A stretch of DNA of 64,000 nucleotides from an uncultured Schlesneria sp. (GTDB lineage Bacteria; Planctomycetota; Planctomycetia; Planctomycetales; Planctomycetaceae), in contig CAILLA010000125.1 of assembly GCA_903834925.1 (NCBI GenBank), forward strand, positions 33,976-97,975, written 5' to 3'. This document shows positions 56,605-64,000 of the stretch, piece after piece. Under the pieces are notes generated by a model. The model was not told the origin of the DNA. It saw only the letters and a list, made by a program, of their open reading frames with translations, and made no database searches. Position 1 is the first letter of the stretch; every line of letters begins with the position of its first letter. The position numbers and the translations under genes are program-made.

Positions 56605-58050
56605 TTATGCGAGTACGTCGTGTATCACCTTGCCATGGACGTCAGTCAATCGAAAATCTCGTCCTGAATAACGATATGTTAACTGTTCGTGATCCAGCCC
56701 CATCAGGTGCAGAATCGTGGCGTGCAGGTCGTGTACGTGGACTCGGTCCTTGACCGCGCTGCAGCCGAATTCGTCGGTTTCGCCATAACTGAAGCCTGGT
56801 TTGACTCCTCCACCAGCCATCCACACAGTGAAACCATAATGGTCATGGTCACGGCCTGTTTGTCCTTCGGATGTCGGGGCACGACCAAATTCTCCACCCC
56901 AGATGACCAGGGTTTCGTCGAAGAGGCCGCGTTGCTTTAAGTCGACGATCAATGCCGCGATCCCTTGATCACACTGGCGAGCCAGTTCGCGGTGATGCAG
57001 GATATCGCCGTGACCTGTGTCCCAGGTAATGTCGTAACCATCCACGGAATGCGACAACTGAACCATTCGCACGCCCCGTTCAACGAGCCGCCTGGCGAGT
57101 AGACAGCCTTTCGCATATTGACTGTCTCCATACAATTCGAGAGTGGTTTTGGATTCACTGGTTGTGTCGAACGCCTCAGGAACCGCAAACTGCATTTTGA
57201 ACGCCATCTCCATCGCCTGAATACTGGATTCAAGCTTCTGATCTTGCTCCTGTCGCTCAAGATCGAATCGATTCAATTGAGCCAGTAAATCCGCCTGCTC
57301 GCGTTGTGCAGCCCGCTGGAGAACGGGATTCTTCAGGTCGCGCAGAATGCTGTCGGCTTTCATGCTGGCAATGTTCGCGTAGACTCCTGAATAAGCACCC
57401 GGCAAAAACGCGCTGCCCCAATTGGCCGTCTTGCCGCGAGGTTGAGCATGTGGACTCAATGCGACGAATCCCGGCAATTCCTGGTTTTCTGAACCGAGAC
57501 CGTAACATAACCATGAACCCAGACTTGGACGCGTCGGCTGAAGATGGCCAAGATTGAACATCAAAATCGCCCCGGCGTGTTCGGGAATATCCGTGTGCAT
57601 CGAATGGATGAAACAAATGTCGTCCACGCATTTCGCCGTGTGAGGAAAAATGTCGCTGACCCATTTGCCACACTGGCCATATTGCTGAAACCCGAATGGG
57701 GACGGAAACAATCCGTTCGTGGTGTTCCTCAGCGACTTTCGATCGACCGTCTTAGGCCGTTCACCCGCATGCTTGGCAATCATCGGTTTGTAATCAAACG
57801 TGTCGACCTGAGAAGGGCCTCCAGGCATAAACAGTTGAATGACACGCTTCGCCTTGGGAGCAAAGTGCGGCAGCTTGGGGAGTAATGTTGAACCTGAAAC
57901 CGTTGCGGCACTTGCTATCTGGTTCGAACCGGCAAACATGCCGGCAAGTCCAAGCGTTCCAAAACCCGATCCAATCCGATGAAGGACTTCTCGACGGGAA
58001 ATTGGTGGAAACGGATTTCGATGAGGCATTCTAAGCTTCCATTTCGACAT
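56605..58050 (-). CDS. DUF1501 (sulfatase-like) protein, module 3
   Basis: A 481-residue DUF1501 protein with a Tat-type N-terminus, ISRREVLHRIGSGFGTLGLA. Family blocks: VIQLFMPGGPSQVDTFDYKP, CFIHSMHTDIPEHAG, VQLSHSVDGYDITWDTGHGD, VIWGGEFGRAPTSEGQTGRD and DLHATILHLMGLDHEQLTYR. The C-terminus resembles that of module 1 (TYRHAGRDYRLTDVHGK there, TYRYSGRDFRLTDVHGK here), so modules 1 and 3 are closer to each other than to module 2. An alternative ATG lies at 58029. It starts 44 bases after its PSD1 partner. Confidence 0.92.
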   Translation of the reverse strand: MSKWKLRMPHRNPFPPISRREVLHRIGSGFGTLGLAGMFAGSNQIASAATVSGSTLLPKLPHFAPKAKRVIQLFMPGGPSQVDTFDYKPMIAKHAGERPKTVDRKSLRNTTNGLFPSPFGFQQYGQCGKWVSDIFPHTAKCVDDICFIHSMHTDIPEHAGAILMFNLGHLQPTRPSLGSWLCYGLGSENQELPGFVALSPHAQPRGKTANWGSAFLPGAYSGVYANIASMKADSILRDLKNPVLQRAAQREQADLLAQLNRFDLERQEQDQKLESSIQAMEMAFKMQFAVPEAFDTTSESKTTLELYGDSQYAKGCLLARRLVERGVRMVQLSHSVDGYDITWDTGHGDILHHRELARQCDQGIAALIVDLKQRGLFDETLVIWGGEFGRAPTSEGQTGRDHDHYGFTVWMAGGGVKPGFSYGETDEFGCSAVKDRVHVHDLHATILHLMGLDHEQLTYRYSGRDFRLTDVHGKVIHDVLA

Positions 58051-58093
58051 GGTGCGAATTGACCGAAGCGAGCCGACATTCTCAGGAAAATGA

Positions 58094-60439
58094 CTACCGA
58101 ACGTACATGAATTCGTTGGAACTTAACAGGACCTGACAGTATTGGTGCCAACGATCTGGCGCGCCTTCGGATGTTGGTTTACTTTCCAGAAACCGGGTCG
58201 CGGCCTGAAGTTCATTGTCCGTTGGTGTACGACCAAACAACAAGGCATAAGCATGTTCGATTTGTGCTTTTGGCAGATCGAATTCATTCTTTAAACGAAT
58301 CGCAAGGGCATTCGCCCGATCCCGCATGAACTGGCTGTTCATCATAAACAGGAACTGCTGGGGGATCACGTTTTCCGTCCGTTTCGCGCTGCTGGCCCGC
58401 ATCATCGGAAAGTCGAAAAGTCGCAGAAATTCATCCGAATTGAGCGGATCGTTTCGACTGACTTTTGCATACAATGTACGCCGACGACTCCCAATGATGT
58501 CGTCGATCGATGGGCCTCCCATCGTTGCGTCTAATTCGTTTGTGACAGCCAGCAGTGAATCACGCCACGTTTCGACTTCCATTCGACGCGGATTCATCCG
58601 CCAGAGAAATCGGTTGTCTCCATCCCTTGCAAAAGGAGTTTCTTGAAACCGACTGCTGCTGCGATAAGTTGCCGAGTTCATGATGATGCGGTGCAAAGAC
58701 TTAAGCGACCAACCCGACTCGATCAAGTTTGATGACAGCCAATCAAGTAGTTCCGGATGAGTCGGTTTTTCACCGAGCATTCCAAAATTGTCAGGTGTTC
58801 GTACCAGCCCCTGGCCAAAATGATTCTGCCAGATTCGATTGACGATGACTCGGGACGTCAGTGGATTCGCCGGATGGACAACCGCCTCTGCCAACGGACT
58901 ACGACCACTTCCCTCGGTGAATTCCTGACGATTTTCACCAGCGATGATCCGAAGGAATCGTCGCGGGGCCAATTCACCTTGCTTCAATAAATTGCCACGT
59001 AAGGCCACGTGCATGTTGTTACTCGACGCGTCGTGAATCGTGTGGGCGAATTCGTATTTGGGAACGGCCTTCGCTTTGAGTGCCTCGAGCTCTTTCTCCA
59101 ATTGTTCGACGTGTTTCTTCTCTTCATCCGAGAGAGGACGTTTTTCTCCCTCGGCCTTTTGTCGGGTCTTGTTGATCGTCTCCCGCAACTCGTTAATCGG
59201 ACGCTGCTGTGCTTCATAATCCCGGACAACGCCGTCGTCGACCAGTGGCGTCTCAACCTCGCGCGTATTGTTGAAGACCCCCGCAATTGAGTAATAGTCC
59301 TGAGTCGGAATGGGGTCGAACTTATGATCGTGACAGCGGGCACAGGCCACCGTCAGTCCAAGGAACGCCCGGGAAAAGGTGTCGACGCGATCATCGAGCG
59401 TTTCACCTCTGGCTTGAGCAATGCTATCGGGATCACCACCGTCGGAAGAGTAACTAGGCCCCAGCGCAAAGATTCCCGTTCCCACCGCAGACTGCCGGTC
59501 GAACTTGTCGCCAACGATTTGGCTGCGGACGAATTCGTTAAACGGCACATCCGAATTGAAGGAATTGACGACCCAGTCTCGATAATGCCATGCCTTCGGT
59601 CGCTGTGGGTCGTCCTGCGTCCATCCACCGACTTCGCTGTAACGAGCAACATCCAGCCAATGCCGCCCCCAGCGCTCTCCGTATTGAGGTCGATCGAGTA
59701 GTGTGTCAATCAGTCTTGAAACTTGAACGTCGTCTAGCTCGTCCGTTGTATCGCCATCTAATCTTGGAACCCATTCCTCAAGCTCACTCGGCGTCGGTAG
59801 CAGTCCGATAAGATCAATAAATGCTCGTCGCAAAAAAATTCGTGCTGTTGTTGATGCTGGTTGCGGCAAGCCATTGTCCCTGAGTGACTTTATCACAAAC
59901 TGATCAATCGGATTTCGAATTCGGTCACCGATCTTTGTCGCCGGAGGTTCGTACTTTTTAATCGGTTGAAATGCCCAGTGTTCACCGGCGCGGTCCCAGT
60001 CGTATCCTTTGACAGATCGGGTTGGTTCGAGAGTTTCTTTCGGCCAAACGGCTCCCGATGCAACCCATTTTTCAAGGACGGAAATTTCCGCACTGCTCAG
60101 CTTTTGGTCTGGCGGCATTTCGTTCTTTTCGTATCGAACCGCCTGAATCAGAAGGCTTTTGTCCGGTGATCCTGGAATCATCGCTGGTCCCGAGTCTCCC
60201 CCCTTTATTATTGCAGCTCGGCTGTCCAGTCGCAGCCCAGCGCTTATTTTTGGCGAAGTGCCGCTATGACATTCGAAACATCGATTCACCAGCAACGGAC
60301 GAACCTTCGTCTCGAAAAACTCGATCTGTTTTGAATCGTCAGCGCCAGGATCGTCTTGTGCATTGACCGACGACCCCGTCAAAGTAATTGCCATAAGAAT
60401 GAAAAAGGACGTTAGCAACCGCGTTATTTCAAGCTTCAT
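58094..60439 (-). CDS. PSD1-type cytochrome, module 3
   Basis: A 781-residue exported PSCyt1-PSCyt2-PSD1 protein, the shortest of the three. Signal peptide LLTSFFILMAITLTGSSVNA; CGGAGAG lies upstream of the ATG. Haem motifs: CFECHSG near residue 56 and CARCHDHKFDPI. DUF1549: QYGERWGRHWLDVARYSEVG. DUF1553: RVIVNRIWQNHFGQGLVRTP and THPELLDWLSSNLIESG. A helical coiled-coil insert (KTRQKAEGEKRPLSDEEKKH) joins the two domains. It lies between the GH172 and DUF1501 genes on the same strand, which suggests a shared polysaccharide-related task. Confidence 0.92.
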   Translation of the reverse strand: MKLEITRLLTSFFILMAITLTGSSVNAQDDPGADDSKQIEFFETKVRPLLVNRCFECHSGTSPKISAGLRLDSRAAIIKGGDSGPAMIPGSPDKSLLIQAVRYEKNEMPPDQKLSSAEISVLEKWVASGAVWPKETLEPTRSVKGYDWDRAGEHWAFQPIKKYEPPATKIGDRIRNPIDQFVIKSLRDNGLPQPASTTARIFLRRAFIDLIGLLPTPSELEEWVPRLDGDTTDELDDVQVSRLIDTLLDRPQYGERWGRHWLDVARYSEVGGWTQDDPQRPKAWHYRDWVVNSFNSDVPFNEFVRSQIVGDKFDRQSAVGTGIFALGPSYSSDGGDPDSIAQARGETLDDRVDTFSRAFLGLTVACARCHDHKFDPIPTQDYYSIAGVFNNTREVETPLVDDGVVRDYEAQQRPINELRETINKTRQKAEGEKRPLSDEEKKHVEQLEKELEALKAKAVPKYEFAHTIHDASSNNMHVALRGNLLKQGELAPRRFLRIIAGENRQEFTEGSGRSPLAEAVVHPANPLTSRVIVNRIWQNHFGQGLVRTPDNFGMLGEKPTHPELLDWLSSNLIESGWSLKSLHRIIMNSATYRSSSRFQETPFARDGDNRFLWRMNPRRMEVETWRDSLLAVTNELDATMGGPSIDDIIGSRRRTLYAKVSRNDPLNSDEFLRLFDFPMMRASSAKRTENVIPQQFLFMMNSQFMRDRANALAIRLKNEFDLPKAQIEHAYALLFGRTPTDNELQAATRFLESKPTSEGAPDRWHQYCQVLLSSNEFMYVR

Positions 60440-60584
60440 GCGTCGTACTCTCCGGAGAACTTTTTATACGACTCGTCACGAGCCGATCATGCATGACCAT
60501 ATTCCAATTGAGCCGATACTCCGCAACCTCGAAGCGGACCTCATCTGGAGTCTCTTTTAAGTTGTACTGCAAATGCCACACTCG

Positions 60585-62642
60585 TTACTGCTTGGATTCC
60601 AAGATCACACAATCAAGTCCAAAGAAATAACGTGCACCAGCCGATTTTGCGTTTGCCCCAGTCACTTCGGCTCGCAATTTGAACCTTCCGTGTTCCGGCG
60701 CGTAAACACCGAGCTTGAGCGGTTCAGCAGGTTGTACGTGCTCTGCATAACCATCAAATGTTGTCTCGCCTGGCGAGCTGTTCACCGAAAAACGGAGATT
60801 GCCGAAGTCCGGGGCACTTGTCACGTACAGCAGAATGCTTCGCGGCTTGTCGTCAGGCACGGGGATTTCTAATTCGACAAAGTCACCCGCTTTGCCAGCC
60901 TTCACGGTGAGTTGGTGTCCGCTACTCCAGCGGTCGCTGTCCCAGGGACTCATATCTTGTGAAAAAGTGGGGATATCGCCCGATTTGACCAGGATCTTCA
61001 TACCCTCGCATTCGATGGCACCCGGTTTACGCGGGATCAGTGCTGTCGTTTGAGCCTTTGCGTCGTCCAGCGTGGGGACCGCGAGAGCCGCTTCTTTCGG
61101 CTGCGGACTGAGATTGCTCGTGGCGCCGGGGAAGGCATACCAATAAGTTGTAGCGGCGCACGTCAGTATTGTCCGTTTCCAGGAAATGAGCTCCATGTCA
61201 AACTGCAACGAACGGCGAAAGGGAATCCCATCCAGATGACGAGTGCGACTCATCACGTTCCAGCCCTGAGTCATCGGTTCGTCAATCCGTACATGATTAT
61301 TAAAGGGGGTCTGAATAATCCCTTTCGGCGCGTACGAATAGCCGTAGTAGTCTTCGGTACCGGTCCCCATGTGCGAGGGAAACGATTCGCCGTCAACCCA
61401 GATCTTTTCATCCCCCTCGCCGTACCATGTCGCGACGGGATTGAAAATCGCCAACGAGTCTCCGGCATATACGCCGCGTCCAACGATTCGGATAAAGTTC
61501 CAATCGCCGACCGGGGGCGTTTTCAAATTCGATTCATGATGCCACGCGGAATGGAAATGCATGGATCGATCGTCCCAGGTCCATGGCGAAGTTGTGGCAT
61601 GGAGCGTCGCCATCACGGGCTGCGATCCCACGTTGAGTAATGTCACCCGTCCGCTTTTTTCGTAAGGCATGACCCAGTGACAGCGCATCGTCCCATCCGT
61701 GCTGACGTGACGATACGAGCTGCGAAGCTCGTTGATGCCAATCGCCGAGCCAAAAAAATCCGTGGCCGGACACCATGCGGTCGTTTCGCCATCGAATTCA
61801 AGTTTCAAAATGATGCTTCGCAGCGTTCGCTCCCGTTCGTTGAGATCATCTGTTTCAAGCCGCAATTCCAGAACTCGGACAGCATTCGCACCAGTCGGCA
61901 AAACAAGCGAACTTTCACTATCTGGTTGAAGTATGTCATTCAATGACAAAATCTTGCCTGCCGCGAATTGAGCTGGTGATCCCAACGTCCGATTCACCTT
62001 TTCAATCAATTCGCGTGCCGCTTCAATCTGCTTTACCGCAAATGTGATGACAGGTGTTCCCGGAGCATAAGTTCGGTAGTTGATCTGGTAATAGCGTTGT
62101 CCTTCGCTCTTCTCTTCCCACGTCACCTTGCAATGTTTTTCGTATGGAATCGGCAGGTAAAGATTGTTTCCGCCCCCTTTATCGGTGTAACCAGGGTGAG
62201 GCTGCGCGAGTGGCGAACCAATCTTCAGATCACCACTCAACAAATCAAATGCTGGAAACGTCAACGCGGGTGCGGCATTACCATCGAGATAGATTCGCAA
62301 CACGCCACGCTTTTCACCCCCGGCGGTGAGCCAGAAGCGAACAAGTGCACCAGGGCCCTCCGCTTCCATCATGACTTGTTCGGTCCGGCCCGAATTGACT
62401 TCGGAACGGATGTACTGAGTGTTGTCGTTGTTCGCGAACCAGCCCGGTTTGTCCGGCGCCACCTTGGCTCGGTCGTAACTGCTCGCTTGCTTGCAGGTGA
62501 ATTCCTGCAGTGGCCAACGGGCAATTGATTCGACGTTCACCATTTCGGTAAGCAACGAATCAAACGTAACCGGTTCCGTAGCAACTACTACTAAAGGCGT
62601 CAGCAACAAACAGAGAATGATTCTCATAAAGGTCGAGTTCAT
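60585..62642 (-). CDS. GH172 (DUF2961) glycoside hydrolase-like protein
   Basis: A 685-residue exported protein with start ATG 62642 and a signal peptide (MRIILCLLLTPLVVVATEP). The frame upstream to 62864 crosses REP elements and was rejected. DUF2961 blocks: YDRAKVAPDKPGWFANNDNT, GALVRFWLTAG, GGNNLYLPIPYEKHCKVTWE and MGTGTEDYYGYSYAPKGIIQ; the last holds a likely catalytic glutamate. GH172 enzymes of known activity act on fructofuranosyl or arabinofuranosyl links with double jelly-roll folds. The C-terminal 200 residues look like an additional beta-sandwich. It heads the minus-strand series with PSD1, DUF1501 and the mega-protein. Confidence 0.88.
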   Translation of the reverse strand: MNSTFMRIILCLLLTPLVVVATEPVTFDSLLTEMVNVESIARWPLQEFTCKQASSYDRAKVAPDKPGWFANNDNTQYIRSEVNSGRTEQVMMEAEGPGALVRFWLTAGGEKRGVLRIYLDGNAAPALTFPAFDLLSGDLKIGSPLAQPHPGYTDKGGGNNLYLPIPYEKHCKVTWEEKSEGQRYYQINYRTYAPGTPVITFAVKQIEAARELIEKVNRTLGSPAQFAAGKILSLNDILQPDSESSLVLPTGANAVRVLELRLETDDLNERERTLRSIILKLEFDGETTAWCPATDFFGSAIGINELRSSYRHVSTDGTMRCHWVMPYEKSGRVTLLNVGSQPVMATLHATTSPWTWDDRSMHFHSAWHHESNLKTPPVGDWNFIRIVGRGVYAGDSLAIFNPVATWYGEGDEKIWVDGESFPSHMGTGTEDYYGYSYAPKGIIQTPFNNHVRIDEPMTQGWNVMSRTRHLDGIPFRRSLQFDMELISWKRTILTCAATTYWYAFPGATSNLSPQPKEAALAVPTLDDAKAQTTALIPRKPGAIECEGMKILVKSGDIPTFSQDMSPWDSDRWSSGHQLTVKAGKAGDFVELEIPVPDDKPRSILLYVTSAPDFGNLRFSVNSSPGETTFDGYAEHVQPAEPLKLGVYAPEHGRFKLRAEVTGANAKSAGARYFFGLDCVILESKQ

Positions 62643-62669
62643 CGAGTATCGGCATCCTTCCAAAGTAGA

Positions 62670-62783
62670 CTTCTCGCTCCGCGAGAAGATAGCCGAATTG
62701 CCATTTACCGAGTGATTCATCAGAGCTTTCAAGTGCCTGTCAAGGTTTGCTGCTATTCGGCTATCCTCTCGCGGAGCGAGAGG
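62670..62783. repeat. Inverted pair of REP hairpins with compensatory change
   Basis: Segments 62670-62698 and 62755-62783 are reverse complements of each other over 29 bases, with two differences. Each is a hairpin: CTTCTCGC/GCGAGAAG at 62670-62688 and CCTCTCGC/GCGAGAGG at 62765-62783. The two differences fall at paired positions (T-A in one, C-G in the other), so pairing is kept. A GAGGC-GAA-GCCTC hairpin follows near 62798. The region lies between GH172 and aroE. Confidence 0.8.
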
Positions 62784-62857
62784 GCAACTTTGGTCTGAGG
62801 CGAAGCCTCGTTGGAGTCTTCTCCGACACAGTGTTCTTTTTTTTGTAAAGCAAGAAT

Positions 62858-62890
62858 ACTGCATGACCGCGTACGGTCATGCGGTGGCAC
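62858..62890. repeat. GCATGACCG/CGGTCATGC palindrome, copy 2
   Basis: Same element as 37024-37056, 31 of 33 positions identical. The stem is 62858-62869 with 62874-62885 around the loop CGTA, with one G-T pair. It lies between the aroE-like gene stop (62930) and the GH172 start. Confidence 0.75.
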
Positions 62891-62929
62891 TAAGATTTCG
62901 AGCCGCGTCAAAGCACGCTCGGATTACTC

Positions 62930-63784
62930 TCATAGCCCAAGCGCCTGTTCCAATGCCTTTCGCATGACCTTCGCGTCCGGTTCAATGCCTGTCCAATACT
63001 GCACGCCAACGATCCCTTGATTGACCAGCATTCCCAATCCGTCAAGAGCCGTACAGCCATGTTCGACCGCATCACGGATCAGTCGCGTCCTGGGTGGATT
63101 ACCGATCACGTCCGCCACCACCATTCCAGGCTTGAGCGAATTCACGTCCAGATCCAGTCGAGCCTCGGCGTCATAAAGGCCGATCGATGTCGCGTTGATG
63201 ACCACATCCGTTCCGGCTGGGACGACAAAGTCGCCATTCCAAACTACCAGGTTCGCATTCAGCTTCAGCTTACTTCGCAGCAGTTCGACCAGTTCACGCC
63301 CTCGCGCTTCAGATCGGTTCACGACCGTGATCTGGCTGATTCCGGCAAGTCCCAGTTCGACAGCAATCGCCCGTGCTGCACCACCGGCTCCGAACATCAC
63401 GACCGATTTGCCTCGCGGATCAGTGACGGATATCAATGACTTCAAAAAACCTTTGCCGTCCGTGTTTTCGCCAATCAATTGGTCACCCCGACGTACGACA
63501 CAGTTAACGGCTCCCATCACGGCCGCAGATTCTCCGAGTCCGTCAAGGTGCGAGATCACAGTCACCTTGTGAGGCAGGCTGCAATTGAATCCGCGAAATC
63601 CCATCGCCTTCGCCCCTTGTACCGCCGTTCCCAAGTCTTCGGGCGTGACCTCCATATTAATATATCGCCAGTGCAATCCATGATGAGCAAACGCGGCCTC
63701 GATCATGGCCACCGTCGGATTCCCCGCCGCCCCCTGAGACATCGACCCAACCAATTCATGCAGAAAATTCGGTTGATCTGACAT
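62930..63784 (-). CDS. aroE: Shikimate dehydrogenase-like protein
   Basis: A 284-residue protein with the AroE fold. NADP-binding motif VMFGAGGAARAIAVELG is at about residues 127-143, the catalytic lysine in NCSLPHKVTVI (the usual LPHK), the aspartate in ENTDGKGF, and NATSIGLYD. The N-terminal Ser-x-Ser motif that normally holds the shikimate carboxylate (HSxSP) reads AAGNP here. Substrate binding may therefore differ, or this may be a planctomycete-specific variant. GGAGGG lies 8 bases before the ATG, a strong ribosome site. Expected reaction: reduction of 3-dehydroshikimate to shikimate. The gene is isolated from other aromatic-pathway genes. Confidence 0.88.
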   Translation of the reverse strand: MSDQPNFLHELVGSMSQGAAGNPTVAMIEAAFAHHGLHWRYINMEVTPEDLGTAVQGAKAMGFRGFNCSLPHKVTVISHLDGLGESAAVMGAVNCVVRRGDQLIGENTDGKGFLKSLISVTDPRGKSVVMFGAGGAARAIAVELGLAGISQITVVNRSEARGRELVELLRSKLKLNANLVVWNGDFVVPAGTDVVINATSIGLYDAEARLDLDVNSLKPGMVVADVIGNPPRTRLIRDAVEHGCTALDGLGMLVNQGIVGVQYWTGIEPDAKVMRKALEQALGL

Positions 63785-63856
63785 CGTTACTGCCCTCCGT
63801 ATTCATCATGGTTTATGAAAACGCTAACAACGATTTTTTGAGTAATCTAACGCGCG

Positions 63857-63979
63857 CGAAACCCCACCTCCCCTGTGGAGGTGGTTAACGGGCCTTTGCC
63901 CTAGGAATTCGTCGGCGAATGAAGGCCCGAGCTGGTGCAAAGGCCCGTTAACCACCGGGGCAGGCCCGGTGGGGTTTCG
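63857..63979. repeat. Compound 43-base inverted repeat with hairpin in each arm
   Basis: 63857-63899 and 63937-63979 are reverse complements at 36 of 43 positions. The outer 12 bases (CGAAACCCCACC) and inner 18 (TGGTTAACGGGCCTTTGC) are identical. The middle differs, but each arm folds: CCACCTCC/GGAGGTGG at 63864-63884 and CCACCGGG/CCCGGTGG at 63952-63972, with 5-base loops. The 37-base spacer holds a further ATTCG/CGAAT stem. It is probably a small mobile or structural element beside aroE. Confidence 0.8.
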
Positions 63980-64000
63980 TTGTATTGACTTACTCGTTGC

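Noticed and set aside
62643..62864. N-terminal extension of the GH172 gene
   Set aside because: The extra 74 codons run through REP hairpins, and the signal peptide begins at 62642.
1..64000. CRISPR array, rRNA or tRNA genes
   Set aside because: No regularly spaced direct repeats of 25-40 bases and no cloverleaf or rRNA-like stretches were seen by eye in the intergenic regions; a covariance-model scan could still find a tRNA missed here.

Overview
The window looks like chromosomal DNA of a planctomycete, probably of the Planctomycetaceae/Planctomycetales type. This rests on gene content: three copies of the PSD1-type cytochrome (PSCyt1/PSCyt2/PSD1 domains) paired with a DUF1501 sulfatase-like protein, a PVC-type haem-binding mega-protein, a surface protein with the planctomycete LEPRxLLSA export motif, several large c-type cytochrome fusions, ThuA-like and GH172 (DUF2961) proteins, and many short palindromic repeats between genes. 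No rRNA, tRNA, CRISPR array or complete transposon was found.

Layout. 1-5.2 kb: end of a TPR protein gene, then a PSD1/DUF1501 pair on the minus strand. 5.3-7.1 kb: truncated haemoglobin divergent from an M20 metallopeptidase. 7.1-8.4 kb: a decayed gene and a repeat-rich spacer. 8.4-11.8 kb: a LEPR-motif surface protein with about 14 repeats, broken by a frameshift at a perfect palindrome and by an in-frame TGA. 12.2-22.7 kb: di-haem oxidoreductase, DUF3999/DUF2339 membrane pair, an S41-like protein without its catalytic serine coupled to a beta-propeller/di-haem peroxidase, and a DUF4239 protein. 22.8-27.2 kb: GH13 protein, small membrane protein, fasciclin protein, multi-pass membrane protein. 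27.2-35.7 kb: a minus-strand run of ThuA-like protein, propeller dehydrogenase-like protein, pentahaem protein, DapA-family aldolase, a wax-synthase-like MBOAT pair and a redoxin-like protein. 35.9-47.2 kb: catalase-like protein, PHP phosphatase, DUF4143 ATPase with an operator-like site, redoxin/cytochrome/monooxygenase fusion, AIM24 protein, aldo-keto reductase and several exported proteins of unknown role. 47.4-51.5 kb: second PSD1/DUF1501 pair, plus strand. 51.6-62.6 kb: an 11-kb minus-strand series of GH172, PSD1, DUF1501 and a 1642-residue haem/cupredoxin protein. 62.9-63.8 kb: aroE-like shikimate dehydrogenase, then a compound inverted repeat at the right edge.

Much of the window codes for exported proteins combining c-type haem, beta-propeller, copper and carbohydrate-active domains. 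I infer periplasmic oxidative or hydrolytic handling of complex polysaccharides, with the GH172-PSD1-DUF1501-cupredoxin series as the most coherent candidate system; its substrate cannot be told from sequence. The other notable layer is non-coding: at least five kinds of short palindromic element, some with compensatory base changes that suggest selection for structure.
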